Shown piece after piece: positions 46,162-57,815 of a stretch of 64,000 nucleotides of DNA; position 1 is the first letter of the stretch; each line of letters starts with the position of its first letter. Source of the DNA: Wolfiporia cocos (lineage: Eukaryota > Basidiomycota > Agaricomycetes > Polyporales > Phaeolaceae); NCBI GenBank assembly GCA_029448655.1, contig JACCLO010000001.1, positions 4,712,001 to 4,776,000 of the forward strand, written 5' to 3'. Position numbers and translations under genes: made by a program. The notes beneath the pieces were generated by a model. The model did not search any database and had not been told where the DNA came from. It saw nothing but the letters and a program-made list of their open reading frames with translations.

Positions 46162-48373
46162 TTACATGGCTACATTTAATCCCAGCTGAGAGATCATATC
46201 CGCTATCTGCTTTGACCGAGGACGGATCTCGCAACGGAATGGCTCAGGATGGCTATGATCTTGCTCAACAGTCATATATACGCGGTCGGTGGAGCTCTCA
46301 CCTAACGGCCCCGGGTTTGAAATCGGCAGGTGGTGTGATCTCCTCGCCGGTAGTTCCGCGCGCTTTACGGATATCAAAGGCTGCAATAATATTAGCGGCT
46401 ACGAGCCACACGCTCGAGTCTCCAAACAATCGACCAGGGCAGATCCTGCAGAAGAAACATTAGAACGTGCAGCGATTCCTGTGTAAATCATACCTTCTAC
46501 CGAAACCGAACGTCAACCAGCGGGGGTTGGCAAGCTGAGCTGTATGCTCGTCCGTTTTCTGATACCGATCAGGTGCAAAAAGCTCAGGCTCAGGAAATAG
46601 CGCTGGGTCTCGGCAGATCGACCTACACCAGCTTGCATCGAGCTCTTTGATGACAAGCGCGCTATAGTACTCACCACACATTAGGAAATATCATAGTGCC
46701 TCTGGGGATTCGGTAGCCTCGATATTCATCATCCTCCGTCAATTGATGCGGTAAGCCTGTCCAACCGGTAGGTTAGGTGGGTCAGTAGACGTCGGAAGGT
46801 GCGTACTTAATGGAAATGGGGGCCTCCAGCTGGAATGTTGTAAGACTCTAAGTATCAGAGACACGGTGCAGATGCTGACCGATATACTTCTTGGATGACA
46901 CACTCCAGATATGGCAGAGTCCCTCTGTCCTCGAGACCAGGAAGCCGAGCTGCACCAATCACACGATCGATTTCTTCTTGTGCCTTGCACAACACTTCCG
47001 GATGTAGGACCATAGCGAGTACAAAGTGTTGCAAAACTGTGGAAGTCTGCAGTGTGCACCTGTAAGTCACGTACTACGAGATACCAGTACATGTGTTGAC
47101 ACACGGTATCTGTCACAGCTTATCCATTTTCGATTAATTGAAAATTAAGAATCACAGAAGAAAAGCAACTCATACTTCCATAGACAGTGGCAGCTGCACC
47201 TTTGATCTGTTGCACCATCTCTGTCGTCAAGGAGGACTCCTTGCTGCCTGCCTCAAGCAAGGAGGCCAGAAAAGAGGGCTTCGCTGCTCCTGTGTCCTGT
47301 CGTGAAAGAAAGGAGAACATATACCTCGACCCCGGGGTAATAGACAAACCATAGCATGCCGCACACTTTGATACGGGACTTCATGCATCTTGTGCACCAA
47401 GGACCGCACCTTCAGGGCTTTCCGCTTGAAGCCAGCGCCTGGCATCCAGATCGGGAGATGTTTCACTGTACCATCCAAGCATAATCGAACGATTCACTTT
47501 AGTACGCCAATGACCACATTGCTTACAGAAAGGAAAGAAATCCACCATCATCGCAGCACCGCCGCTAGCCTCAACAGTACCTTCCATAGCATCTTCCGCC
47601 ATGCGTATAAACTCATCGTCAGACGATGTTGCCGTGTGCCCATACGCAATTTCGATAACCAGTGCAGCTGCATATCTGTCAATTGTAGCCTCAGTTGTTG
47701 ACGGTAACGGTAAATTACACTAAATGAATACCCCTTAATATGTTCCAGGAATGCTTCGGGCGTCTCAAGCAGCCTGGATAATAAATTATAGACCTCCCTT
47801 TGTTGGAGATGGCGGTAGCCATCCAGGGCGTTCTTGGCCAGGAAACCATCTTGAAACCATCTCCTGTGCATACGCCATGTATCGCCGTACGGCAATACTG
47901 CAAGATCACGATCCCATCCCAATCTAGGAGCACGTGCACCGAGCTTAGTGTGATTTCAACCAGATTACGAGCGAGAAACTGCGTACAACTCATTCATCAA
48001 GATAGACCGTGGTCTGTCAGAGTATATTGAATTTCTCTTGTCTAAAAGGTCATGCACAGCCTGAGCCGAATTGAGGACGAGGGTCGGCTTCCGAAAAATG
48101 CGTAAATAAATCAGATCACCTGCTCAACATCATCCAGTAGTCTCAACGCAGCTTGAGGAGCAGCGTACCATATTGGCCCCTCCACTCATGAAATGTCTTG
48201 CACTGGTGTTTCATGGGAAGCTGATGCACACTTCCAAGGATCGGGATTGCGCGGGGGCCAGGCGGAAGGGGGAGACCACGACCGATGACGAGTCGTCGGA
48301 GATACAGTTGCCCATAATACAGTAGCAGGAACGTTGCAGCGAGGGCAGCTGAGTGAAATAACGTTACACCCAT
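46162..48373 (-). CDS. Cytochrome P450 monooxygenase, intact-looking, about 12 introns
   Basis: Exons inferred on minus: 48373-48169, 48119-47987, 47923-47732, 47675-47527, 47465-47350, 47296-47176, 47118-47105, 47046-46880, 46829-46807, 46756-46675, 46622-46494, 46445 onward. Each junction has GT/AG, and phases agree through the heme exon. The N-terminus has a membrane anchor and the proline hinge [14 protein letters not shown]-helix core TVTDTT spans a 14-nt exon. K-helix is EVYR, the FAPDRY motif follows, and the heme loop is FGFGRRICPGR with the ligand Cys. P450s of this kind oxidise small hydrophobic substrates at the ER; the substrate is not predictable. After the heme exon the tail ([12 protein letters not shown]) is in another frame near 46300, needing either a weak GTTAGG donor or a one-base frameshift. 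Two paralogs follow at 53-54 kb and 63-64 kb. Confidence 0.85.
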
Positions 48374-49012
48374 GGCTTGAGGATATTGATGTAAAGTGCA
48401 GAGCTACAGAGACTGTTGAAATTTACGGGTAGGCGCCCGCTCGTGAGGCTCCGCGCTCCCTTTCGAGCTCCAGGGACTTCGTCTGGAAAGTTACAAACAC
48501 ACAGCGTAGGTACGTACAATCCGTCCTTTTATGCTAACGGTGATTCGTCTGTCCGTATCGCCCCGACTATCCGCCTCCGACTCCCGACATCTCCCGTCCT
48601 CCGCTTTGGCGCGCTATTGATCCCGGTCGCGACTGCGACCGTACCACGCGTCGACTTCCAACAGAGACAGCCCACGTCAGTGGCGGTATTGCAGGATGAA
48701 TCCGCACTCAGCCTACGCGGATGCACACGGCATACCAGTGATGTAAAGACATTGACCGGGTCAATATGGTGCTGCGTGGGATGATTGAGTACATACAGCC
48801 GTTCTAGCCCTCCAGGCGATGCGGAGTTCAAAATTATTTGCCCGTCAACTCATCGGCTACCTACGTTTGATCATGTTCTACTTCTGGTTATTGCTTCCTG
48901 GTCGAAAATAGGAGGCCTCAAGTTCGTGATGCTAATAACGCGGTAGCGAGTCGGTCAACCATTGCCGCGCCGAGAGTCACCATACTAGGTTTTTATTGAG
49001 GCTCACTTTGGC
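48374..49012. other. Upstream region of the P450, no gene seen
   Basis: Frames of 100-122 codons exist on both strands but overlap each other and carry no motif. The region presumably holds the P450 promoter. Confidence 0.4.
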
Positions 49013-49860
49013 TCAATTGTATTCATTGTACATCGAAAGGAGGAGCCGCATTCCCCAGTTTGAGTGACTGATACAGCGCTGAGCAATGTGTTTGGTCGTG
49101 TAGATAGAGAATCTCACCCAGGCTCCTAGAACCAGCCGTCTACGCATTCCAGTGATCATGCTTTTTTGTGAGAACTTCGGATGTAGAAACATTGCAGGGA
49201 CGAGACGCGTAATCACGGCCGATGTCTGACCGACAGTGAACTCACCGACAATACTGTTTCATTTGTAGCTGCACCAGAACATCCTGTTCAGTGGCAGATA
49301 CCTAAAAACAGCTTCATGTGACCATACCTCCATACAAATGATCCCTGCTGTATCCGCAGGTATGAGGAGCGATACAGTTTTGCGTTCCATTGACTGACGA
49401 TATCTGACAGCGACAGCTTGTTCTGCCGATCCAGTTCTCTCTTTGTGATGCTGGCGCTCACGGTATCCACAGATGGTGACTGAAGCCATTGGGTTTCCCT
49501 TCAAACCGGATCGGAGAATATCGACCCATAGCTGGTTGAATTCCCATGAACAAGATCCACCGCTACACCAAACAATCAGGACACCAGCAGGTGTATGAGA
49601 GAAGCATCTCCTAGCATTGCTCTGCGCCGCTTGATGCGGCGAGAGGCGCGTCCGATGCAAGAGGGACGAGTAGACTGAACAACTGGGGAGAATTCGGAGG
49701 AGTGACTGAGGATGCTTTCTGTCCAGAGGACCCAAGGTGCCGCCACTTGATCTTCTAGCCTTCCAGAAGGCTGCATCGTAGAGGGAAGGTGTGTTGTCCA
49801 TGCAATATTGACGAAGCACTAAGATCCTGTTGGGCCGCTACGATACTATGTAGCAACAAT
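49013..49860 (-). CDS. Unrecognised multi-exon gene
   Basis: Minus-strand segments look coded: SVDTVSASITKRELDRQN and LSLSDIVSQWNAKLYRSS (about 49470-49345), and EFTVGQTSAVITRLVPAMF with ITGMRRRLVLGAWVRF (about 49245-49100). They are in different frames separated by plausible short introns (GT near 49245, AG pairs nearby). The 5' exon could be read in two frames (starts near 49803 or 49776). It follows the TEN1-like gene by a few hundred bp on the same strand. I do not recognise the family and give no function. Confidence 0.4.
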
Positions 49861-50021
49861 GAAGATTAAAGATTGATTTCCGGTCGTGATAGTTGGTTTA
49901 GCGGGATGATCTGTACTATCAGGACACATGCCAGTTTTCTATGTTTACCAGGTGCAGATGCTATATCAAAGCAATGTTGCGAAGGTAATTGCTGAAAATA
50001 GGAGTGCAGTAACGATACTCT

Positions 50022-50549
50022 TCAATCTCCGTAAGTACGTCGGAGAAATCTACCTTGCTCGTTAGTAGAGTATGCCCACAATTGCAGGTCCAGGTCGGGA
50101 GATTCTATCATCAGAATTGCACGTAGTACCAGATAGGGGTCAACGTGCGTCGTACGGGTATGTAACGGAAGAGTAGGGAGAGGCATTGCGATCTAGAGGA
50201 GAGATTCATCAGGCGAAATTCCGGTTCTATATACAGTAACCTGACCTGCGTTTCCTCCAGATATCCCAGAACTACGAGTGTGGCATTATTTTCCCGAAGG
50301 TACGGCATTGACTTGTCCGGGTTGAGGCAAAGCGAGATGTCGACAAACAGAGCATTGTTTCCATCGGAGAGCAAAAATAGCGCTTCATCAGAGCTGCGTG
50401 AAAGCAACCTGACTGTATGCATGAGAATGGGGCACAAAGGTATGCAACATTAAGGACAACCTCCCAGCAACGCGCAATTTGCGAGAGATTAATCCAGGTG
50501 AGATAGATCCGAGGGAAACAGGAACGGCAGCCAGAGATTGCTGAGGCAT
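50022..50549 (-). CDS. TEN1: TEN1-like subunit of the CST telomere complex
   Basis: Three exons on minus: 50549-50461, 50408-50246 and 50192-50022, joined by 52- and 53-nt GT/AG introns with consistent phase, giving 140 residues. Order of features: a VSLGSISPGL lead, KLRVAGR, then LLSDGNNALFVDISLCL, NNATLVVLGYLEET and VDPYLVLRAIL. This is the arrangement of a small single OB-fold protein of the Ten1 family, slightly longer than the roughly 120-residue animal protein. Ten1 with Stn1 binds telomeric single-stranded DNA and helps fill in the C-strand. The assignment rests on motif order and length. No stop or frameshift is seen, so it is probably a live host gene. Confidence 0.6.
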
Positions 50550-50744
50550 GTGTTTGTGACTATCCAGACTGGAATATGGGCACTAAGCGATCATGATTAT
50601 CACTTGGCGTCCTGCCGTCGTTAAAGGCATACTCAAGTGAGCGACTGGTACTTGCGACTGGTACTTACGTGGCCCAGTGAGGCGTGTGAAATATCGATCG
50701 CGATCTCGGATCTTTCAGTGCTGCTGTGGCGACTCACAGATACT

Positions 50745-50954
50745 AATCAGAAAATTACCGTTGCGTTCCATAACCGGTTGTCGCCGGTTTAAATCTATGA
50801 AACTGGCATCCTCACACAGGCCTATACAGAAGCGATTAGTTCATGCGCACTGTTGGCGCGAGCGGTTTTTATCACAGTGCCTAACAAGAAATCAATTAAA
50901 ATCATAGTGCGCATGATTATAATCGCAAGTAACCGTCAGTATTACACTGGTCTG
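50745..50954 (-). repeat. Inverted repeat arm, right, with the empty insertion site
   Basis: Reverse complement of 45463-45669 with many substitutions. At its outer end GGTCTGA (50949-50955) is the uninterrupted counterpart of the TCAGACC duplicated around the 28789-45455 insertion. Confidence 0.55.
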
Positions 50955-51210
50955 AAAGTCGAAAAGTAAATCCAGATCTTCTTATGCCCATCAACTTGCT
51001 GACTTGAGTTCGTAGCTTTTAGCTAAGGAGATATCTGGCGAGTTAAAGGAAGCTTACCATCTCTCTTCTAGGCTGCTAAAGTTAACAAATCCCAGGGTCG
51101 AACCACAGCACTCATTGCTAGCGTGACGAGGGCCAAAATTTCGACACACCTGATCGCTAGGCTTAAGGGCTGCGCATTAGTGTAAAAGGCATACAATACA
51201 TCATGTAGCA
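50955..51210 (-). pseudogene. Unidentified gene fragment X, right copy, inverted
   Basis: Read on minus it parallels 28500-28781: CTTGTGCTACATGATGTATT, then CTCGTCACGCTAGC, CTCCTTAGCTAAAAGCTAC and AAGAAGATCTGGATTTAC. Differences are scattered and include indels. Function unknown. Confidence 0.4.
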
Positions 51211-51384
51211 CAAGCGCCCAGCGTCACTCCAAAGCCCGACTCGGCGCGATACTGATATAGTCAACAGTACATCTACACATGTAGTCTATTGTGTATATGT
51301 AACGAATCTGTATCTTGGCTGACAACTGGTCCTAAGCTTATAGATATGATGCTCTTCTACGGCTATAGACAGCTGCGTCGCACT

Positions 51385-51996
51385 TAGTGATGTGCCGGCC
51401 CGGCCCGGCCTGAAAGCCCCCGGCTTTGGCCCGGCTTTGGACGACGAAGCCGGGCCCCCACTGACGGCCCAGGGCTTGGCCCGGCCCGGCCTGGGGCTTG
51501 CCCGGGGCCTGGCACTGTGGAGATAATTATTACTGTAGCCTCATAAGTTTATGATATACTTTTCCCAACTATTCACTGACAAAACAGAGCTTTGATATCT
51601 TCAATAATTAGTGAAATATAGTGCGAAATCAACCTTTCATCGGCACGGCGTTCTGTGGCACGCCTACCAAATGGGGTATCGTATAGGCGCCCACAGGTGT
51701 GCGACAGGCTTCAACACCAGAATCCAACTCATGAGACTATCCCATAGCTTAAATTGAATAATATGGAGGTATTACATTGGAACCCAGCATACTGCTATCG
51801 TATATGGTGCTATATTATAATTACTAGACATTTTGTCCATCAGGCCGGGGGCCCACGGCTTGGCCCGGCTCGGCCTGAGTCACAAGCCGGGCCCTGGGCC
51901 GTCTCAAGCCGTGGTGTAAAGCCCGGCTTGGCCCGGCCTAAGTAGGGCTTGGCCCGGCCCGGCTCATGGCCCAAAGCCGGGCCTGGCACATCACTA
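51385..51996. mobile_element. hAT-like MITE 3, repeat word CCGGCCCGG
   Basis: Ends TAGTGATGTGCCGGCCCGG and GGGCCTGGCACATCACTA, 612 bp. About 110-150 bp at each end are repeats of GGCCCGGC/GCCGGGCC around a unique AT-rich centre with no gene. Flanking 8-mers GTCGCACT and TGTATGGC do not match, so the insertion cannot be confirmed by TSD. Confidence 0.65.
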
Positions 51997-52920
51997 TGTA
52001 TGGCCACACATTGCCGTGTGCGGCTCATGACCTTCTCGCTACAGTATTGGAGTTCAATAATACAGGGTAGATGTGCTAAAGTGTTTGCTTGTGGAGTGCA
52101 GTGCCTCCCTTGTATTTTGACCATGTTATACCGATATTTTTCCCACTGCCACAATCACTGATAGCGCTTATAATAAGTGGCTCGTTGGATTATTATAACA
52201 TGATTATTTTCTCGAGCCTGGATAAAAAGCGAGATTCACACGGCTTTTACTTCATACACCAGATTATAATCACCTCTTACGATTCACCCAACACTAAAAG
52301 CCTCTGTAACTATGGGTGACACTTTTAATCTCAAAGCAAATTTCCTGATGTACTACTAGAAATAACATCGATCCGGCTAAATAGACGGCCTTGGAACCAC
52401 GTCTGAGATATCTACTGCTTGATGTCCCACTTTGTATCCAGAGCCATTATGGCATGGGTGAAATCAGCATCGCGTTTGGGCCTGTGAACGATGAACGATG
52501 AGGCCCTGAGGGACAAAAGCGTGAAGTACAGTAAAAAGATTCGAGCGACTATATACTATTTCGCCCTTGTACCAGACTCCCGACGCGTGCGACACTCAGG
52601 CGCGTGCAAGCTCATCCACGGCAACTCAGCTGGCTCCATATTTTCAAAGAGAAATAAGTCCTATCACATGATGGATTGTTGACTCCGAGCGTGCACTCGA
52701 TATCGACAGTAATCGCGGCAAGAATCAGCAGAACATAGTGAGCATCTGATACAAAGATCCAGGAAGATCATATAGCCTTATTGGCCTCTTCCAAGAGGGA
52801 GATTAATGCAGCCTTCTGCTGTGATCGTGGTCGGATTTCGCAACGAGATGGTGCGAACGCGCTGTTTACAATTGAATTGTCAATGCAGCCGCCAGAAACG
52901 AGAGACTAGCGTACCTAACA
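51997..52920. other. No gene recognised
   Basis: Short open frames only, none with a motif. The left part resembles ordinary AT-balanced intergenic sequence. Confidence 0.4.
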
Positions 52921-54500
52921 ATTCCAGATAGAGGTTTAGATGGTGGGGATATCTCTCCCCCATCTGAGTCACGCGCCTTGCGAATATCGCACGCCGATAT
53001 CAAACTCGCTACCGCAAGCCACACACTCCAGTCACCGAATTTGCGACCAGAACAGATTCTTCAGGCATTCAGGTCGGTAAACAGTGAATATTTACATGGC
53101 TTTGAGATAACATACCGGCGACCAAACCCAAACAAACGAGCGAGGATCCACGACTTGAGCTTCTTGATCGGTCTTTGTTGACACAAGATATCTCTCTGGT
53201 CGAAAGACTTCCGGATCGGGGAATAATTCCGGGTCACGAGTAATGGACCTGATAGTATGCCGCATAAGCTAAGCCATAATTCAAATGCAGGGTTCCAGAA
53301 CGGACCAGATGTTCACAAATACCATCGACCCTTTATGTGTAACCCACGGTATTCATCGTCTTCCATCAATCGATGTGGCATCCCTGCCATGAAAGTAAGC
53401 ACGCCCTAGGTCCTCGCAGTCATGTATAATAATAAAGTACCGAGTGCCACAACAGGGCTCCAGCTATCAGTGAGTTATATTAAATCAGTAGAATCTGTTG
53501 ATAAAGAGTCGTGACGCGAATGCTGCGAGTACGCACCGATACACCTCTTTCAAAGTAGCTTCAAGATGAGGCAACGATTCTCTATCTTCAGATGTAGGGA
53601 ATCTCGAAAAGCCAACAACGCGATCGACTTCTGCCTGGGCCTTTTCCATGACATCTGGGAATAATAGCATGGCGACAATGAAACTGATGATCGTGGCCGT
53701 CGTCTGTAACGACGACGTGAAGCTTACTCCCTTAGAAATAGCCTGATTACTAACGACGACGTGAAGCTTACTCCCTTAGAAATAGCCTGATTACTAACCG
53801 TCTCAGTCGCAGCTATGAATGAAGTTCACTTTGAGTCATTCGTAAAACCAACACAAGTAATAACACACCTCCATGTACAGTTGCTGCAGCACCCATTATA
53901 TCCCGTTCATCGAATGGCTCTTCTGTTGCATCGCTCTGTTGCATGAGCGATGTCAAACATGATCTTTTCACATTCCCCAATTCCTGGAGACTTTATGAGT
54001 GTTGAAGTTGAAACAAAGAGCGGTTAGATAGACAGGCTACTAATGTGCGCTGAACCCTCCTGAATGGAATCTCATGCATATCCTTCACATACCCTTCACA
54101 TAGGAATGCACTTTCATGGCATTGCGTTTGAATCCCATTCCCGGCACCCATAGGGGAATATAACTCACTAGAATCGACTTAGTACATATCGCATTGGCGA
54201 TGTACGATAACTCGACAACTTACATATTGGGAAAAAGTCGACTAGGGTCCAGCTGGTCCTCCTGCTTCGGTGGTCCCTCATGACGCTTTTTCCGTCAAAT
54301 CAATGAGTTCATCATCCAACGGTGTGAAGGTGCGACCGTAAATGATGTCCAGTACCGATGTACTGATGAACCTGACGGAGACACATTACATGAGGTTTGA
54401 TCTGAGATTATCCTCGAACTTGTGTTCTACCTGCAGACATGAGACATAAATGCATTGTTGTCTCGTAGCACGCTGAGCAGCAGATCATTGACATCCCTCT
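52921..54500 (-). pseudogene. Cytochrome P450 paralog 2, 5'-truncated and broken
   Basis: From 54500 downward: RDVNDLLLSVLRDNNAF, then SVLDIIYGRTFTPLDDELIDL, an in-frame TGA after LTEKAS near 54285, and a frameshift between TTEAGGPAG and LVDFFP. Further down come MGAAATVHG, a 14-nt exon at 53812-53799 coding for TATET, TATIISFIVAMLLFPDV, KEVYR, FGFGRR and ICSGRKFGD near 53040. The N-terminal third is missing exactly where an LTR-like sequence starts (54501). The paralogs at 46-48 and 63-64 kb share its exon layout. Confidence 0.8.
53707..53794 (-). repeat. 44-bp tandem duplication at an intron 3' end in P450 paralog 2
   Basis: TAACGACGACGTGAAGCTTA... repeats perfectly at 53707-53750 and 53751-53794. 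It lengthens the intron between the 14-nt exon and the next exon by 44 bp. Confidence 0.85.
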
Positions 54501-55130
54501 TGTCACAGATTTCTAGTGACTAAGCTTTTGTTTTAAATCCTGTATGCTACCCCCCTATATTATGCCCTACAGGCCGAATACCGCCTTATAATATGGTATG
54601 CCTATCCAAACGTCTACTTCAAGGGTCCATGACTGGGCCCAACCAGCAGCGTTAACCCCTGGGCCCATGACTGGGCCCTTGGACTTATGATCTGGACCGG
54701 CGCCCTTACAGGTGCCGCATCACATGACCTCGTGTGCATAATGACCGGTTGTCTCATACCTCAGAACCAATATTCTTGTTATAGGGTTTAGGACCCTTAC
54801 CTGACAAGACCACCCTGGGCCCTCAAAGCTAACTGGGGTGAGGTGGGCGGAAGGACACCAAGTTCAGAATGAGGTCTAAACCTGTGCTCTACCCCCTATA
54901 TATACAAGCGTAGCATTTACACATATATATCCTAGCCGCGGGTAATGGCGCTGTGTAGTGACCATAGGTGATCATAGAGAGGGTGCTTTAGAAGCACTTA
55001 GCATGAGTTTATACATAAGTCACATTTTGCCCATGACATTACCATGGCTCCTGCATGTGACCATGCCCTGCCTCTACTCACTCATGTCACAGACTCAATT
55101 TTGATGCTATTCCCGATCATGTGGTGAGAG
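54501..55130 (+). mobile_element. LTR-like insertion truncating P450 paralog 2
   Basis: Starts TGTCACAGATTTCTAGTG directly after P450 sequence (flank CCTCT) and has the CATGACTGGGCCC repeat twice (54627 and 54664). The 3' border was not found. A family C LTR (54802-55038) is nested inside. Confidence 0.45.
54802..55038 (+). mobile_element. Solo LTR, family C, TSD TTACC
   Basis: TGACAAGACCACCC...TTTGCCCATGACA, 237 bp, with TTACC at 54797-54801 and 55039-55043. This is the copy that fixes the borders of family C. Confidence 0.88.
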
Positions 55131-55870
55131 TGTCAGGATTTAAGAACCAATTATAACACACATTCCAAACAGTTCCCAAAAACCAGTCATAATAAATCCC
55201 AAACCAATCCACATCTCAAATGGTTCAATCCAATAACAACCCAGTCCTATCTGAACCCTCTAACAAAATCCATAAAGAAATAACACCGTAAATCACAGCA
55301 GCATTAAAGATAAAACCAATAAATCCCATTACCACAGAAGACTCAGAAGACACTCCAATAGACTCCACAAAAAAACCCAAGAAATAACCCCAGAAATACA
55401 AGGCTACCATAAGGCGACATTCAGACATAAGGTTTAACAAGCTCTTGATCTACCAGGGATATATTTGGTCAAAAGTCACACAGAAACTAAATTCGCTTCT
55501 TTCATTAGTTTATACTTCACAGAAGCATTCCTGGGAATATCAGAACCACCTATACATTCAAGGAAGCATTCATACAACTTTAACTCAATCACAATTCAGG
55601 AATCAGTAGATACACATGGTTACCACACATTGCAGATCCCCAGCCATATCACACATGTTACAACCCACAGAAACCCCTAACAAGGGTCTAACGAAGTCTA
55701 TTAACCCTAGTTCACTACCCAGACACCGCTAAACCATTACAGGTATGTGAGACACATAGGTACACACACAGATTCATGTATACATAGTAAAAACCCACCA
55801 AGTCTGATCCTCAGCTTGGTTTTAATCAAGTAACATCCTACTCAGTCATCTAGTGTCTGGGCTCGGTCTG
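55131..55870 (+). mobile_element. Fragment of a second gypsy copy (post-pol spacer only)
   Basis: Homologous to 21898-22575 of the gypsy element: same A/C-rich spacer, ending at the TCTAGTGTCTGGGC that leads into the extra ORF in the complete copy. No pol, ORF or LTR sequence accompanies it. Confidence 0.6.
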
Positions 55871-55886
55871 ACAGAGAGCAGCGGTT

Positions 55887-56231
55887 TGTCAGATAAGATA
55901 TGTAGGTAGTCATGTGCTGGGTCACGGTAGTTACATTTAGCGTTATGTAATTACATCATCACTAGGCTGTACACTGAGCTGCACACAGACCAGCTATAGG
56001 GCAGTAGTAGCAGAGCATCTCACTTGACAACATGTATATTACCATAGTGCAACTGGGGCTTACTCCCCAGTCTTGTTATTCTCATTGTTGGGGTTTGTCC
56101 CCCTTTCTGCTTTACTTCCTGCATCTGCGTGTGCCACCTCTAGTTGACACTACAGCCTGGGCTGAACAGCCTTGTAGGCCGATCTTAGGGGTTCCCGGCT
56201 ATGCCAGTTGCACAGTACGTAGACTGTGATA
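55887..56231 (+). mobile_element. Family A-related LTR, no TSD
   Basis: Its 3' part (CCCCAGTCTTGTTATTCTC, then TTCCCGGCTATGCCAGTTGC, CAGTACGTAGACTGTGATA) closely matches family A. The 5' end TGTCAGATAAGATATG is a guess. Flanks do not match. Confidence 0.45.
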
Positions 56232-56249
56232 ACTCACTAGCTAGACTGA

Positions 56250-56827
56250 GGGCTTGCCTCTGGCCATCAACATGGCTAAGCACTTGGGTCTGAAGACATC
56301 CCTGCTAGGTGGTCAATACAAAGTTGTTTGTGACGCCTCTGCTGTATAGAGCAATATTCTTCAACAACCTTCCCCTCATTGAATGAGCTATGAAACCACT
56401 TTCTGTGAAGATGCCATCGATCTCTGTATGGCATTAATGCTAGGTTCGAGTGCCATCCCATCCTGTAGAGATCTCAATGCATAATTATAAGCACCCTGAG
56501 CTCATACTATTCACATATTATATATTAACATGAAATCCGGTCTGTGGGAGTACTTAGAACTCCTCTTCTCCAGCATGTCATGAGATGCCTGGATGGGGCT
56601 CAAGACAACTGCCGATTTTCTAAACAACCATAGATAAAGCACATCACCTGAGAAAAAACATGTTGAGTTATGAGATCTTGAAGATATCTGGAAAAGGGGC
56701 CTACCATATTGCTTAGCCCAATGACAATACATTTTGTGCTGATGTTCCATAGGAACCTGGTGCACATCTCCAGGTAACTTTGGTCCCAGAGGAAGTGATG
56801 TGGAGATGAAAGACACCGTACAGTCAA
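56250..56827 (-). pseudogene. Cytochrome P450 N-terminal fragment (paralog 4)
   Basis: Minus-strand pieces: LPLGPKLPGDVHQVPMEHQ near 56790, GDVLYLWLFRKSAVVLSPIQ near 56650, SSKYSHRPDFML, and LALMPYRDRWHLHRKWF near 56430 followed by QQRRHKQLCIDHL. They correspond to exons 1-3 of the P450 at 46-48 kb. The rest is missing, and its 3' end overlaps in content with the start of paralog 2, so the two are separate copies. CpG-poor, as expected for an old pseudogene. Confidence 0.7.
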
Positions 56828-57314
56828 TTATTCGCTTTTCTTATTATTATGGTATATTTTACTTGTACTATACTGTCATACTTCCACCAACTCTACCAGT
56901 GCATGAGCTATGTCCCACAGATATGTTTGACTAATGCAACATAGAGCTGTTGACAATCTAGACCAATGTTCCCATGCTCGAGGGTGGCAAGATGTGTACA
57001 TAAATAGGTCAGCCAATCACATTCAAGCCATTGCATGTTGTGTTTGACATGTCTTAGGGTATAGCAGATATGTCTGTGCCAATGATGTGGCCCCCAGCTC
57101 ATTTATACTATTATGGCAAATCCTTTACTTAATTACGTACTTTCTCCACTCCCTTTCATCATAGTTTCTGTCCTGTCACTTTTCAATCGGCTCTCAAATT
57201 CTGGCACCATGTAACATATAAACTGGGTCTTTGACACACTGTAATCAATCTCTCTTCCCACACTTTTCATACTAGCTTGACTCTGAGAACTGGCAAGGCA
57301 ATGCTATTGAGAAG
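56828..57314. other. No gene recognised
   Basis: Only short frames without motifs. Confidence 0.4.
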
Positions 57315-57815
57315 TGTCACATTTTCGACATGTGCGCTTTCCACGCCACAACTCATTGCCCCCTGCTCATCTCAAACCCACGTATTCATGTTCAGAGGTC
57401 ACCTGATATATTAGATAGTCACGTGTAGATAGATAAGATGGCCTGCAGGTCAGCTGACATGTATCATGTGATGAGGTAGTGCTGTTGTAGAGTGTGTGGT
57501 GCACAGACCCCATGGCTTTAGGGTAGACAGTACATAGTATGATGCCCCACATGTATATATACCGATAGCAGTCTGAGGTGTACTCCTCAGACTGATCAAA
57601 CTGATCATTGGGCTTAGTCCCTCTTACCTGATAACTCCACTGTGTGCATCTCGACTACCTCAACTGGGACCTTGACAGCTAGACTCTACCTTTGGAGCCT
57701 TCGCCTTGCCCTAGCGGTAGCAAGAGTGTTGGGACATAGAGTGTTAGATGTTGGACGGTAGCCTTGGGGGTTGAGGCGTGGTGGTTGCAGACTACAGGGT
57801 CACATGTTTGTGACA
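57315..57815 (+). mobile_element. Solo LTR, family D, TSD AGAAG
   Basis: TGTCACATTTTCGACATG...CATGTTTGTGACA, 501 bp, AGAAG at 57310-57314 and 57816-57820. TATATATA near 57553 precedes TCTGAGGTGTACTCCTCAGA, the family D R-region hairpin. Confidence 0.9.

Noticed and set aside
47690..47718. A 29-nt intron in the P450
   Set aside because: Too short. The 56-nt alternative 47731-47676 keeps phase and gives the family-typical [13 protein letters not shown].
51377..52004. Target-site duplication around the third hAT-like MITE
   Set aside because: GTCGCACT and TGTATGGC do not match, so only the inverted ends support the call.
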